64,000 nt of DNA from Anaerolineales bacterium (GTDB taxonomy: Bacteria; Chloroflexota; Anaerolineae; Anaerolineales; Anaerolineaceae): positions 18,558-82,557 of the forward strand of contig JAGVAB010000104.1 in NCBI GenBank assembly GCA_020060485.1, written 5' to 3'. Position 1 is the first letter of the stretch; every line of letters starts with the position of its first letter. Below the pieces are notes generated by a model. It saw only the letters and a program-made list of their open reading frames with translations, searched no databases and had not been told where the DNA came from. A program made the translations under genes and the position numbers. Of this stretch, positions 46,591 through 54,650 are shown one piece after another.

Positions 46591-47408
46591 ACCTGCCAGC
46601 CCCTCGATCGTGCCTCAGCCTCCAGCGCCGCCAGTCGTGTCTCGATCGTTCCCGACTCCCCGCCGGTCACCGAGCTTGTCGAGGTGTCCGAGGGATACGG
46701 GGTCGAGGCCGGGGCCGATGTCGATCCCGACACCCGTTCCAGCCAAACCTTGCCGTCCATTCCCCAGCAGCTCCACCCGACCCGCTGCCGCACCCATTTG
46801 TTGCCTCTCGCGTCATAACCCTCTTCCAGCACATCGACCACTGCGTGTTGGGCCATCGCTGCCACGATGGGATACCCCGTCCCCATCCCGGACCGTACAT
46901 TCAGCCCCTCTGCTGACAGTACCCGCGCCTGGTACAAAACATCCTTCACCGGCTCCAGCGGCAGGAACATCGCTTGCGGATCCACCGCCTGCGCTCCGGG
47001 CACATAACTGCCCGGCTTTCTCGCATCTTCTGGCCGCACCTCAAAATGCAGGTGCGGGCCGGTGGAATTTCCCGTGTTGCCGCTCTTGCCGATGATCTGC
47101 CCCTCTGTCACCTGCTCGCTCACATGCACCGCGTTCTCGCTCAGGTGGGCATAGATCACCCGGAATTTCTCGCCCTGCTTTTCACAGTCCAGCACCACGT
47201 GCAGCCCATAGCCGCCAACATCGTGCTGCACCTTGGCCACTGTGCCTGGCGCAGCCGCCACCACCGGCGTCCCCGTGATCACCGCAAAATCAACCCCGTT
47301 GTGATAGGGCAGGCCATAGGCTGCATACGCAGTCGGGTTAACCCCAAAAGCCTGGCTCACTGGTGCCGGGCTCAAAAACGGATATCGCAGATCAACTCTC
47401 CAGTTCAT
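46587..47408 (-). CDS. Endolysin: M23 peptidase plus SH3 domain
   Basis: 273 residues. M23 metalloendopeptidase: HNGVDFAVITGTPVVAAAPG (first His and Asp) near 37 and GPHLHFEVR (HxH) near 117. A bacterial SH3 domain follows (about 160-225, ARVLSAEGLNVRSGMGTGYP). A Ser/Thr/Pro linker and a short coiled C-terminus (ETRLAALEAEARSRG) end the protein. It cleaves peptidoglycan stem peptides in lysis. No signal peptide, so release needs the holin. A REP palindrome is embedded in the linker-coding DNA. Confidence 0.88.
   Translation of the reverse strand: MNWRVDLRYPFLSPAPVSQAFGVNPTAYAAYGLPYHNGVDFAVITGTPVVAAAPGTVAKVQHDVGGYGLHVVLDCEKQGEKFRVIYAHLSENAVHVSEQVTEGQIIGKSGNTGNSTGPHLHFEVRPEDARKPGSYVPGAQAVDPQAMFLPLEPVKDVLYQARVLSAEGLNVRSGMGTGYPIVAAMAQHAVVDVLEEGYDARGNKWVRQRVGWSCWGMDGKVWLERVSGSTSAPASTPYPSDTSTSSVTGGESGTIETRLAALEAEARSRGWQV
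46670..46684. repeat. REP-like palindrome, family A, inside endolysin gene
   Basis: CCGAGCTTGTCGAGG, the core shared with 58931-58961 and 59640-59670 (inverted). It encodes part of the TPYPSDTSTSSVTGG linker. Confidence 0.5.
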
Positions 47409-47435
47409 AAATCACTCCTGTCGCCTGCTTCACTG

Positions 47436-47774
47436 CTAGTGATCATCAAATCCTTTTAGCTCTTCCGGTACCCAGTCTGGTTTTTCTCCCAGCCCGTAGA
47501 TTTGCCTGATCAAAATGCGAATGCCTTTCAGCCAGGCATCGAACTTGATCTGGTACTGGCACTTGAGCTTTTCAACCTCGGTTTCGAGACCATCAACCCG
47601 TTTTGCGTAGTCAGCGATTTGCTTCTTGAGAGGCTCAACCAGGCCCTTTGCGGCTTCGGCGATGACCGAAGCCGCATCGGCATTGTTTTTCTTACGCAAA
47701 AACCATCCAGTAATGATTGCGCCAATGACAGCGCCACCTAAACTCATCAGTGCGGTGATGACCTCATTGTTCAT
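47436..47774 (-). CDS. Spanin-like or phage holin-associated protein
   Basis: 112 residues. An N-terminal helix (LMSLGGAVIGAIITGWFL) and a long coiled coil (IAEAAKGLVEPLKKQIADYA), then a basic end. This is the plan of an i-spanin or of an accessory membrane protein in a lysis cassette, and its location between holin and endolysin agrees. Confidence 0.6.
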   Translation of the reverse strand: MNNEVITALMSLGGAVIGAIITGWFLRKKNNADAASVIAEAAKGLVEPLKKQIADYAKRVDGLETEVEKLKCQYQIKFDAWLKGIRILIRQIYGLGEKPDWVPEELKGFDDH

Positions 47775-47785
47775 GCCGCCCCCTG

Positions 47786-48220
47786 CTATTCCAGCTCAGC
47801 TCTATCGTCGATAGTCGTTGTGATGGTGAGATACCCATTTTTGGCCTTGTCTTCGATTGCCGTACCCAGCACATAACTCATCACCGTCACGATCAACGGC
47901 AGGATATGTTCAGCCTCAAGCGGGAAATCAGGGAATAAGCTGTTCATCAACGTCAGCGCAAAACCAACCAGGGTCGCCCAGAACTTGCGCGATTGCAGCA
48001 ATCCGAACAGTTTGGACTTCACGTCCCCAAACTCTTTCCAGCCGCCTTCGATCGCCGTGCCGATGATGTATGTCGCTGCCAGCGCCACGATCCCCAGCAC
48101 CTGCTCTTCCTCCAGCGGAAACGCCGGGTCGATCGCCATCGCGATCATGAAGATCAACGCAATTGCAGCCGCCCAGAACTTCCGGGATTTCAACAGACCA
48201 ATCACTTTCTCCATCACCAA
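47786..48220 (-). CDS. Holin with internal duplication
   Basis: 144 residues made of two similar halves: SRKFWAAAIALIFMIAMAID and SRKFWATLVGFALTLMNSLF, each followed by FPLE and a helix ending GTAIE, giving four transmembrane segments. Small multi-span proteins before M23 endolysins are holins; the repeat of one unit suggests gene duplication. First gene of the late operon, with strong GAGGAGG at the start. Confidence 0.65.
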   Translation of the reverse strand: MVMEKVIGLLKSRKFWAAAIALIFMIAMAIDPAFPLEEEQVLGIVALAATYIIGTAIEGGWKEFGDVKSKLFGLLQSRKFWATLVGFALTLMNSLFPDFPLEAEHILPLIVTVMSYVLGTAIEDKAKNGYLTITTTIDDRAELE

Positions 48221-48232
48221 ACCTCCTCAAAC

Positions 48233-48254
48233 AAAAAATCCCGCTTGTAGCGGG
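48233..48254 (-). terminator. Late-leader terminator t2
   Basis: CCCGCT/AGCGGG hairpin with loop TGT (48240-48254); on the minus strand it is followed by ATTTTTTG. It lies 13 nt before the holin start. Confidence 0.65.
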
Positions 48255-48263
48255 TTATCTGAT

Positions 48264-48275
48264 CCCCATATGGGG
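48264..48275. repeat. 12-bp palindrome in late leader
   Basis: CCCCATATGGGG, perfect. It lies between the two terminators and could be an operator. Confidence 0.45.
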
Positions 48276-48285
48276 AAACGCAAAA

Positions 48286-48320
48286 GCGCCCGCCAGAGAC
48301 ACAAAGTCTCTGGTGGGCGC
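48286..48320 (-). terminator. Late-leader terminator t1
   Basis: 15-bp stem GCGCCCGCCAGAGAC/GTCTCTGGTGGGCGC with one G-T pair and loop ACAAA; on the minus strand it is followed by TTTT. It sits about 90 nt after the late promoter. Confidence 0.75.
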
Positions 48321-48406
48321 TCAACTCCACCGGCGGCCCGAACTGCATCGGACCTGCTCACATGATAGGCCAGCCGCGTAAAATAATTAGGCCAACCAAC
48401 AAATCC

Positions 48407-48435
48407 ATTTTAGCACAACCTGATAAATATCGCAA
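48407..48435 (-). promoter_or_regulatory. Putative late promoter
   Basis: Minus-strand TTGCGA (48435-48430), 17-nt spacer, TAAAAT (48412-48407). Expected start near 48400. It precedes two terminators and the lysis and structural genes. Confidence 0.55.
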
Positions 48436-48532
48436 CCCCCCTCTCACTCAGACCTGGGCTCAGATCAAAAACGGCCTCACTGCCCCGCAGCTCCTCACCG
48501 TCAAAAATTGGTCCGGCAAAAATTCCACCCAT
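48410..48532 (-). CDS. Small 40-residue phage protein
   Basis: MGGIFAGPIFDGEELRGSEA..., 40 residues. GAGGTG ends 6 nt before the ATG at 48532 and overlaps the TGA of the upstream gene, so coupling is likely. The TAA overlaps the putative late promoter's -10. Function unknown; small size limits confidence. Confidence 0.45.
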   Translation of the reverse strand: MGGIFAGPIFDGEELRGSEAVFDLSPGLSERGVAIFIRLC

Positions 48533-48537
48533 GCGAA

Positions 48538-48747
48538 TCACCTCAACTTTTCGATCCATTTGGACAACTTACCCTCTGGCCTGGCCGACTGCATACCGGT
48601 GATAACCGCCCGCAGAACAAACCGGATAATCTCCGGCAATAGCACCACTATCCATGGCCACTCGATCGCCCCGGTAAGCCGCAGATACACAAACATCAAC
48701 TGCAACAAATCAATCTGATTCAGTTTCATTTTCTTTTCCTTGATCAT
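48538..48747 (-). CDS. Small membrane protein
   Basis: 69 residues with one or two hydrophobic segments (LQLMFVYLRLTGAIEWPWIV, VLLPEIIRFVLRAVITG) and basic ends. Overlaps the TOPRIM protein stop by ATGA. Unknown function. Confidence 0.55.
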   Translation of the reverse strand: MIKEKKMKLNQIDLLQLMFVYLRLTGAIEWPWIVVLLPEIIRFVLRAVITGMQSARPEGKLSKWIEKLR

Positions 48748-49652
48748 TCGTCGCCATGCTCCTGTCGATAACTCCGGGCATAGCCCAATAAACTTTCCCG
48801 CATCTTGTTTTCCTTCTCGATCATCTCATCCCATTTATCATCGTCACGGACAAACTGGACTGCCTCTCTCACGAGTCTGGCCAACGTTACAGGTTCAACG
48901 GCATCCAGCTCCCAGGAGGATGCACCATACTCCCTGACATACGCCGAAAATCGCGAATCATTTTCCTTTGCCGGATTTTCAGGCGGCCTCCATTGCTCAA
49001 TCTGCTCCCAATTGAGAGCCAGGCGAACAACGTCAAGCTCAAGGCCGTTCTTAAAACCGGTAAACATACAAAGCCGATCAGTAATATCCCTGGTCATATC
49101 TATACCTGATGGATCATGGTCACCAAGATAAAGAACTCTAATCCATTTTTCTTCACGTTCCCATTTGTCCGCCAGACGTTTAGCAATTTCATACATCGTA
49201 GAGCTGGAACAGTATCCTTTGTTCGCCGTGATCGACACATCCAGTTCTCGACAAACCGGTTCCAAGACCCCGCTCAAAGCGTCTTTTTCGACCATGACAT
49301 GCCAATCCTGCCCTTGCCATTTGTCGATCCGAAACTGCTTGGCAGCAGAATAAATAATGTCCGCAGGACTATCCCAGTGGGACACTGAAACTGTCTCCCG
49401 ATTGCGATCTTCGATCATATCCCAGTCGATCAACCCGGCCAAACGTGCATTCGACACCAGGTTACCCATATTTTTGTATGATCGTTGGGTATTTTCGATG
49501 TAATCCCTCGCCACCATCTGATAATATAACTGGCGCAGTGAGAGACGATAACCCTGCCTGGCGTACTCGTTCAGGATCCCCTGTACCAACTCAATCATCC
49601 GCACACTGCCAGCAGAAAAATTTCTATCCACAAAAAGTTCTTTCATCGCCAT
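48744..49652 (-). CDS. TopoVI-A/Spo11-like TOPRIM protein
   Basis: 302 residues from the ATG at 49652 (MAMKELF); AAAGG lies just upstream and an ATG at 49646 is the alternative. Winged-helix-like N-terminus (LRQLYYQMVARDYIENTQRS) and MIEDRNRETVSV, then a TOPRIM domain: VEKDALSGVL (acidic Glu) near 135 and LGDHDPSGIDMTRDI (DxD) near 190. This order is that of archaeal topoisomerase VI subunit A and Spo11. The catalytic Tyr may be one of the YY pair. A DNA-cleaving or nicking role in phage replication is plausible; there is no TopoVI-B homologue nearby. Confidence 0.65.
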   Translation of the reverse strand: MAMKELFVDRNFSAGSVRMIELVQGILNEYARQGYRLSLRQLYYQMVARDYIENTQRSYKNMGNLVSNARLAGLIDWDMIEDRNRETVSVSHWDSPADIIYSAAKQFRIDKWQGQDWHVMVEKDALSGVLEPVCRELDVSITANKGYCSSSTMYEIAKRLADKWEREEKWIRVLYLGDHDPSGIDMTRDITDRLCMFTGFKNGLELDVVRLALNWEQIEQWRPPENPAKENDSRFSAYVREYGASSWELDAVEPVTLARLVREAVQFVRDDDKWDEMIEKENKMRESLLGYARSYRQEHGDE

Positions 49653-49659
49653 ATTCCTT

Positions 49660-49941
49660 TCATACGCCACATTTTTTCAGCAGCTCCCGCAGTGCCTCCT
49701 CGCCCGGCACCCAGGTGCGTGCTGACCCGCACACCGAACAGCGCACGTCCGCCACATACCCCTCCACTACCGCCAGCACATCCACGTCCGCTCTCTCCTC
49801 CCCCTGCTCACCGCCATCCAACGGCGCTCGTACAGCCTCCCGATAGAGCAGCAGTTGTCGGGTGCCGCGTCCGTTCCGCCGCACCTGTCCCAGCGTGGAT
49901 CCACACTGCAAACATCTCCAACCACGCACGGTATCACTCAC
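49660..49941 (-). CDS. Phage zinc-ribbon protein
   Basis: 93 residues with two CxxC pairs, CLQCGSTLG near 10 and CSVCGSARTW near 68, spaced far apart; between them a charged region. Such proteins occur in phage DNA metabolism regions (Com-like regulators or zinc-ribbon accessory proteins). It overlaps its neighbours on both sides. Confidence 0.55.
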   Translation of the reverse strand: MSDTVRGWRCLQCGSTLGQVRRNGRGTRQLLLYREAVRAPLDGGEQGEERADVDVLAVVEGYVADVRCSVCGSARTWVPGEEALRELLKKCGV

Positions 49942-50419
49942 TGCTCACCCCCACAACCACGCACCGCTCCGGCGCCCGCTCATCCACATCCAGCACCACC
50001 CGGATCGACCCCACCGCCGTTCCCATGTCCAGCTCAATCGCTGTCCCCGCCGTGATCCCCGCTGGCATTTTGCCAGTCCACGCCCTGGCAGGCCACTGCT
50101 CCAGCATCAGGTAATGCCATGCCGCCGCATCCTCCAGCGCATCCCGCATACGCTGCCCCGGCGCCACCCACCAGCACACCCCTACCGCCAGGCCGGGCAG
50201 CGCATTGTTGACCACCTCCCGCGGCCGCCACGTCAGCCACAGGTGATGTACATCCACATCCGCCTCATGCGACCGGTGCAGCTTCAGCGTCTCCTCCGCA
50301 AATGGCAGCAGGCTGGCCACCCACGGTGCCGCCTCAACTGGCGCACCCATCTGCATCAACTCCAGCCTGCGCAGGCCATGCACCGTAAAATCATTCGTCA
50401 AAATCGTTGCCTCAGCCAT
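49934..50419 (-). CDS. Hypothetical phage protein
   Basis: 161 residues. Mixed alpha/beta; HHLWLTWRPREVVNNALPGL and a C-terminal beta stretch (TAIELDMGTAVGSIRVVLDV). Family not recognised. Part of the early operon; overlaps the zinc-ribbon gene by 8 nt. A REP-like palindrome lies just upstream of the start. Confidence 0.5.
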   Translation of the reverse strand: MAEATILTNDFTVHGLRRLELMQMGAPVEAAPWVASLLPFAEETLKLHRSHEADVDVHHLWLTWRPREVVNNALPGLAVGVCWWVAPGQRMRDALEDAAAWHYLMLEQWPARAWTGKMPAGITAGTAIELDMGTAVGSIRVVLDVDERAPERCVVVGVSSE

Positions 50420-50442
50420 AACAATCCTTTCTGTTTTTCCTC

Positions 50443-50469
50443 CCCTCTCCCGCTTGCCGGGGGAGGGGT
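50443..50469. repeat. REP-like palindrome, family B
   Basis: CCCCTCTCCC (50443-50452) pairs with GGGGGAGGGG (50460-50469), one mismatch, followed by TTGGGGGCGGGGG. Between two phage genes. Confidence 0.55.
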
Positions 50470-50537
50470 TGGGGGCGGGGGAAGAGGTCTAAAAACCGCC
50501 CTCTGAACCGCTCCAAACCCGGTAAAAACCGCCAAAA

Positions 50538-51038
50538 CTACGAATAAGGTAAATGCATAAGCAAATCGTGCAGATAAGCCCTTTTTTGGGCAATAATTCT
50601 ATTGGTAACCATTGCCGCCTCAATGATCGTTGCCTTCCACCAGCCGCGCTCCAGCGAATCTGCCAATAAATAGGGCTGGCCCTTGTTTGGCATTAGTCTC
50701 ATATACTGGTGCTTTACAGTCGATGTGTGTAGGAGAATCGCAAACGCATGGCTATGCTGCGGCCGAAGCACCTGTATAAATAATTCGGGATCAACCCAAG
50801 CATCTCGCACATACCAGGCAGCAACCCGGCCATCCTCAGCTCTCACCTCCTGGATCACCACCTCCAGCACCGCCTCGATCCTGGCCAGCGTGCTCAGCTT
50901 CGGGTTCCCCCGCCCCTGCTCGATCGTCGAAACCGACCTGGCCGAGATCCCCGCCAGCTCCCCAAACTGCGCCTGCGTGAACCCCATCGTCTGCCGGTAT
51001 TCCCTGACAGCTACTCCAAGCTCTTCACTCGTCTTCAT
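50538..51038 (-). CDS. XRE-family regulator with C-terminal domain
   Basis: 166 residues. N-terminal HTH (YRQTMGFTQAQFGELAGISA, SVSTIEQGRGNPKLSTLARI) at residues about 12-65, then a domain of about 90 residues with no catalytic motif that I recognise (no S24 Ser/Lys pair). It is coupled to the upstream 93-residue gene by ATGA. Could act as a phage regulator or as the antitoxin half of an addiction pair with its neighbour. Confidence 0.72.
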   Translation of the reverse strand: MKTSEELGVAVREYRQTMGFTQAQFGELAGISARSVSTIEQGRGNPKLSTLARIEAVLEVVIQEVRAEDGRVAAWYVRDAWVDPELFIQVLRPQHSHAFAILLHTSTVKHQYMRLMPNKGQPYLLADSLERGWWKATIIEAAMVTNRIIAQKRAYLHDLLMHLPYS

Positions 51039-51316
51039 TCAATCACCATCCCATTCGCAAACGCCGCCGTCTGCGGCAGATCAGTCCCCATCCACAGGTC
51101 ATGGTCAAACACTGACCCGTCATACTCCACCCGGTACCCCAAACTATGCAGCGCATCCAGGTAAGCCTCCGGGCAGCCTGGCCCCACCAGCACCAGGTTG
51201 GCCGCCTGGCCAAACCGCTCCACATGCCGCTTTTCCATCTCCCGCACCGTTTCCCGCACCCTGTTCGCCGGCGCAGAGCCCACATACCACACCAAAAAAG
51301 CGCTTCTGCGGATCAT
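51035..51316 (-). CDS. Small phage protein coupled to XRE gene
   Basis: 93 residues, MIRRSAFLVWYVGSAPANRV..., with an N-terminal region of mixed helices (VREMEKRHVERFGQAANLVL) and Gly/Asp-rich C-terminus. The stop overlaps the XRE start (ATGA). Unknown; could be the toxin-like partner of a toxin-antitoxin pair or a phage accessory protein. Confidence 0.5.
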   Translation of the reverse strand: MIRRSAFLVWYVGSAPANRVRETVREMEKRHVERFGQAANLVLVGPGCPEAYLDALHSLGYRVEYDGSVFDHDLWMGTDLPQTAAFANGMVIE

Positions 51317-51349
51317 TTTTCACCTCCAGCTATCCCCCGATGTACATTC

Positions 51350-51653
51350 TGTGTATGTTGTGTACGTCGCGTTTTTCGCGACATACACACACCCCTCTCC
51401 CTATGGTCCCCACTTTGCAAATTCTTTCTCCCTTTCATCATCATCATGCATATATATGCATTAAATACATAAAAAGAAGGAAAAAGAGCCATTTCCGGGG
51501 AGAAATCGACCCGGCCCGCAGCCGGTTTGTGTACTTGTGTATGTTGTGTATGTCTCCCGGCAGTTCCAGCAGGTGAGTTTGTTTTCTTTTTGCCCTCCGA
51601 GAAAACAAACTCAAAGCCAGATACCCCCGGATAACGTACACAACGTACACACA
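51350..51653. repeat. Cluster of 18-bp repeats and hairpins, possible replication origin
   Basis: A 355-bp gene-free region (51317-51671). TGTGTAYGTTGTGTAYGT occurs at 51350-51367 and 51536-51553, and inverted at 51634-51651; each is itself a near repeat of TGTGTAYGT. Also hairpins GTGTACGTCGCG/CGCGACATACAC (51360-51388, loop TTTTT) and GAGTTTGTTTTC/GAAAACAAACTC (51575-51586 and 51601-51612). It lies between the primase and XRE genes; iterons or an origin are likely. Open frames here are repeats read as HTQHTQ. Confidence 0.5.
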
Positions 51654-51671
51654 TACACGGATTTTGCATCT

Positions 51672-54635
51672 TCACAGCAGCTCCTCCTGCTCTGGACCAG
51701 CTTTTTCAACCACTGGTTCCGCTGTTTTCTCCGGTTTTGCTTCCGGTTCGTCCTCTGCCATGGGATCGATCGCCGCCAAAATCTCCATTTTATCCGCCAG
51801 GGCCAGCACTTCCTCCGGAATCTGCTCCCGTTTGCGCTTGGCCAGGATGTGCGCCAGCACCCGTTCCCAGTCCACCCCATACCGGATGGCGTGCGCCACC
51901 ATTTTGTTTTCGTTCCACGCATACGGGATCCCGCTCCGCGTCCGGGACAGCGGTCGTAGTTGCAGATCCGTGCGCATGATGAAACCGATCTTCCGGCTGT
52001 GCACGCGTGCCCCGTCCCGCTTTTCCTCTTCCTCATCCTCCCGGCCGCCTGCCGCGTTCATCCGGTCGATCAGTTTGTTGGTCTCCTCGGCTACCGACCC
52101 AGGCAGCACAGCCAGCGCGCCTGTTTCCGCCCGCTCAAAAAACCGCACGTGCAGCTCCGGGTACAGAAAGATTCTCCACAGCGCCTCCACAACCCGCGCC
52201 GCCAGGGTTTCCGCCCGCCCCAAAACTTCCTGGGCATGCATCTCCCGCAGCAGCAGCGTCAGATCCTGCTTGACCGCATCGTCGCCGCCGATTCTGGCGA
52301 TGGCCTTCATCGGAGCCGTCACCTGGTTCATACGGGGAGAGATCAGCGGGTCGATGTCCTCCTGCCGCACTTCGATCTCCGGCTGCCAGCGTTCCAGCCG
52401 CCAGCGCACCAGCAGGTTGCGGATCGCCATCGCTCGCCGCCGGAAGGTGCTGTCGATGAACAACGGCACGTTGGCCTTGATCAACTCCATTTGCGTGTTG
52501 GGCATCAGGTAGAACGTCAGGCAGCGGCTGGCGATGGCGTCATCTTTCATGTCCTGCCGTCCGTTCAGTAGCTTCGGACAGTAGGTGGAAAAGGATCCTG
52601 GCCGCATGCGCTTGTCGCCGTTGGCGTCCACATACTCCATCATGCGGTTGACCGCCCCGTCCTTCATCGCCCCCATGTTGAGCACCTTGACAAAGTCGCT
52701 GGTGGTCTCGCCGCCGCCTTCCTGGTCATACTCGTCGATGACCATCGTCCCGCCGAACTGCTCGACCGTGCGGAACATCGTCGCTGGTGTATCGGCTCCC
52801 GATGATTTGATCCCCCGATAGCACACGTACCCGATGCGCCGCATCAGCTCGGATTTGCCGCTGCCCGCTCCGCCCAAAGCCCGCAGGTAGCTGACCGCGT
52901 TGAACGCATCATACAGCCAGGTCATCAGCACATAGTAGGCGATGATCCTGGGCAGCGTGTCGTCGTCAAACAGGTAGTACGTGCGCAGGAACTGCTCCAC
53001 GATTGCCACCAGCTCCCGGTCAGACTTCGGCTCCCCCAGGTCGGAGCTGAACAAGACCGATTCGTTGAATACGAAATCATACGGTTCCTCTGGCACGTAG
53101 CGGATGTGGCTGCCGTTGACATGCACGTCCAGCCACTTGGCCTTGCAGACCGGGCCGGGCGTGCCGTCCTCCCGCTGCACCTCCCGGTATGCCAGCATCG
53201 CCGTCTTGTCCTGCGGATCATACAGGTACTCAAACAAATAGCCATCGTGGTGCCCGCCCCAGATGGGCACGATCTTGTCCGGCCGGTTGTCATCCTCCAC
53301 CCGTTGACCGGTGATCTGCTTGACCAGCCGGTCGAAGTCGCGCAGCTTGCGCCCCATAGCCGTGGCGACCCTGTCCCTATACTGGGCCTGCTGGGTCTCA
53401 TCCAGGCGGATGTAGAGCTTGAGTACGTTCAACTCGCGTGCGTCCCGGTCGCTCTGGTCCGGGGTGCTGCCCGCAGCTGAGGCGAACAGCTCCAGGTAAC
53501 TGAGCGCGTCCACCATGCGCCCCTGCACGTGCGCCACCTGGTCAACGTCGGCCATGCCATGCGCCAGCCAGTATTGGCGCAGATCGTTGGCGTCCTTGAC
53601 CTCGCCGCCCATGTCCGGCCAGCGCAGCACGCGTGCCAGCGGATGCACTGCCTCGCACACTTTGCCCAGGTTGTTGCGCCCGGCCTGGTCGTCATCCATC
53701 GCCACAAAAACCTTTTTATGTTTGGCCAGCATCCGGCCCAGCTTGTCGTTGGCAGCCACGCCTACCAGCGCCAACCCTGCAATCCCCCACTGTGCCAGCG
53801 TGATGGCGTCTGCCTGCCCTTCTACCACCACGCACGCGTCTGCGTTACTGCGCCAGGCATGGTTCAGGTACACCTGGCGTTCACCCACCAGATCACGGGG
53901 AGGGTTGTAGCTTTTGTTCTTTGGATCAAATGGCTCCAAATATCTTGACGATACGTAGATCACCCGACCGTTGTGTACGTGCGGATAAACCAGCGCGTCC
54001 CGTCCAACCAGCCCAGGGATATAACCCTGCTCGATCCATTTGGGATCCAGTTTGCATCCGTGGCGTTTGCCCCAGGCTGCCACGTCCCCGTTGTAGCCCA
54101 ACAGCGCCACCACCACCGGTTCATCTTCCTTGTGTCCGGCCAGCACCAGGGCGTTGCGCAGCTCCTGCCGTCGCTCCAGACGCTGGGTGCCGATGCCGGT
54201 ATAACCCAGCATGGCCTCCTGAATGGTTTCATCCGTCCAGCCACGGCCGCGGGCGTAGGCCATGGCCCGCTCGTCGTTGAGCAGCCACTGTTGCATGATG
54301 GCTGCCGCCACCTGGTACACGTCCTCCCGGGTGCGGGCTGCCATGCGCTGCTCCATGTCCTCCCCGCTCCAGGTCGGCATGGGCAGGTTGGCCCGCTTGC
54401 ACAGCTCCTCGATCGCCCGCTTGAAATCGTAACCGTGCCGGGTCATCACCCAGTTGACCACGTCCCCATGCTCAGCCTGGCTGTTCCAGTGATACGCCTG
54501 CTTGACCGTGTCCACCACCAGGCTGTCATGCGACTGTGCCCGGCGATACCGCCCGGACGAGGTCAGCGAATACCCGTCCGCCTCGATGATGTCCTCGATC
54601 CTGACCGCCTGCTTGATCTCCTCGATGTCTGCCAT
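51672..54635 (-). CDS. Primase/helicase, zinc-less N-terminus
   Basis: 987 residues from the ATG at 54635 (GAGGTGG upstream). N-terminal CHC2-like region (about 1-90) aligned with DnaG zinc-binding domains but lacking the Cys/His ligands (GRYRRAQSHDSLVVDTVK). TOPRIM domain near 266-330 (VVVEGQADAIT, VFVAMDDDQAGR). A C-terminal AAA-type ATPase has Walker A LGGAGSGKSELM near 585 and Walker B MVIDEYD near 630. The combined primase-helicase drives phage replication. The last 80 residues are charged and variable. It is the largest early gene. Confidence 0.82.
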   Translation of the reverse strand: MADIEEIKQAVRIEDIIEADGYSLTSSGRYRRAQSHDSLVVDTVKQAYHWNSQAEHGDVVNWVMTRHGYDFKRAIEELCKRANLPMPTWSGEDMEQRMAARTREDVYQVAAAIMQQWLLNDERAMAYARGRGWTDETIQEAMLGYTGIGTQRLERRQELRNALVLAGHKEDEPVVVALLGYNGDVAAWGKRHGCKLDPKWIEQGYIPGLVGRDALVYPHVHNGRVIYVSSRYLEPFDPKNKSYNPPRDLVGERQVYLNHAWRSNADACVVVEGQADAITLAQWGIAGLALVGVAANDKLGRMLAKHKKVFVAMDDDQAGRNNLGKVCEAVHPLARVLRWPDMGGEVKDANDLRQYWLAHGMADVDQVAHVQGRMVDALSYLELFASAAGSTPDQSDRDARELNVLKLYIRLDETQQAQYRDRVATAMGRKLRDFDRLVKQITGQRVEDDNRPDKIVPIWGGHHDGYLFEYLYDPQDKTAMLAYREVQREDGTPGPVCKAKWLDVHVNGSHIRYVPEEPYDFVFNESVLFSSDLGEPKSDRELVAIVEQFLRTYYLFDDDTLPRIIAYYVLMTWLYDAFNAVSYLRALGGAGSGKSELMRRIGYVCYRGIKSSGADTPATMFRTVEQFGGTMVIDEYDQEGGGETTSDFVKVLNMGAMKDGAVNRMMEYVDANGDKRMRPGSFSTYCPKLLNGRQDMKDDAIASRCLTFYLMPNTQMELIKANVPLFIDSTFRRRAMAIRNLLVRWRLERWQPEIEVRQEDIDPLISPRMNQVTAPMKAIARIGGDDAVKQDLTLLLREMHAQEVLGRAETLAARVVEALWRIFLYPELHVRFFERAETGALAVLPGSVAEETNKLIDRMNAAGGREDEEEEKRDGARVHSRKIGFIMRTDLQLRPLSRTRSGIPYAWNENKMVAHAIRYGVDWERVLAHILAKRKREQIPEEVLALADKMEILAAIDPMAEDEPEAKPEKTAEPVVEKAGPEQEELL

Positions 54636-54650
54636 TACCACCTCAAATCA

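Noticed and set aside
48362..48718. Plus-strand open frame in the late leader region
   Set aside because: It is antisense to the small membrane-protein gene and to the 40-residue gene, has no ribosome site, and covers terminators.
51313..51675. Open frame of 120 codons over the repeat cluster
   Set aside because: It is made of the 18-bp repeat read as HTQHTQ and lies in a structured gap; no ribosome site and no homology seen.
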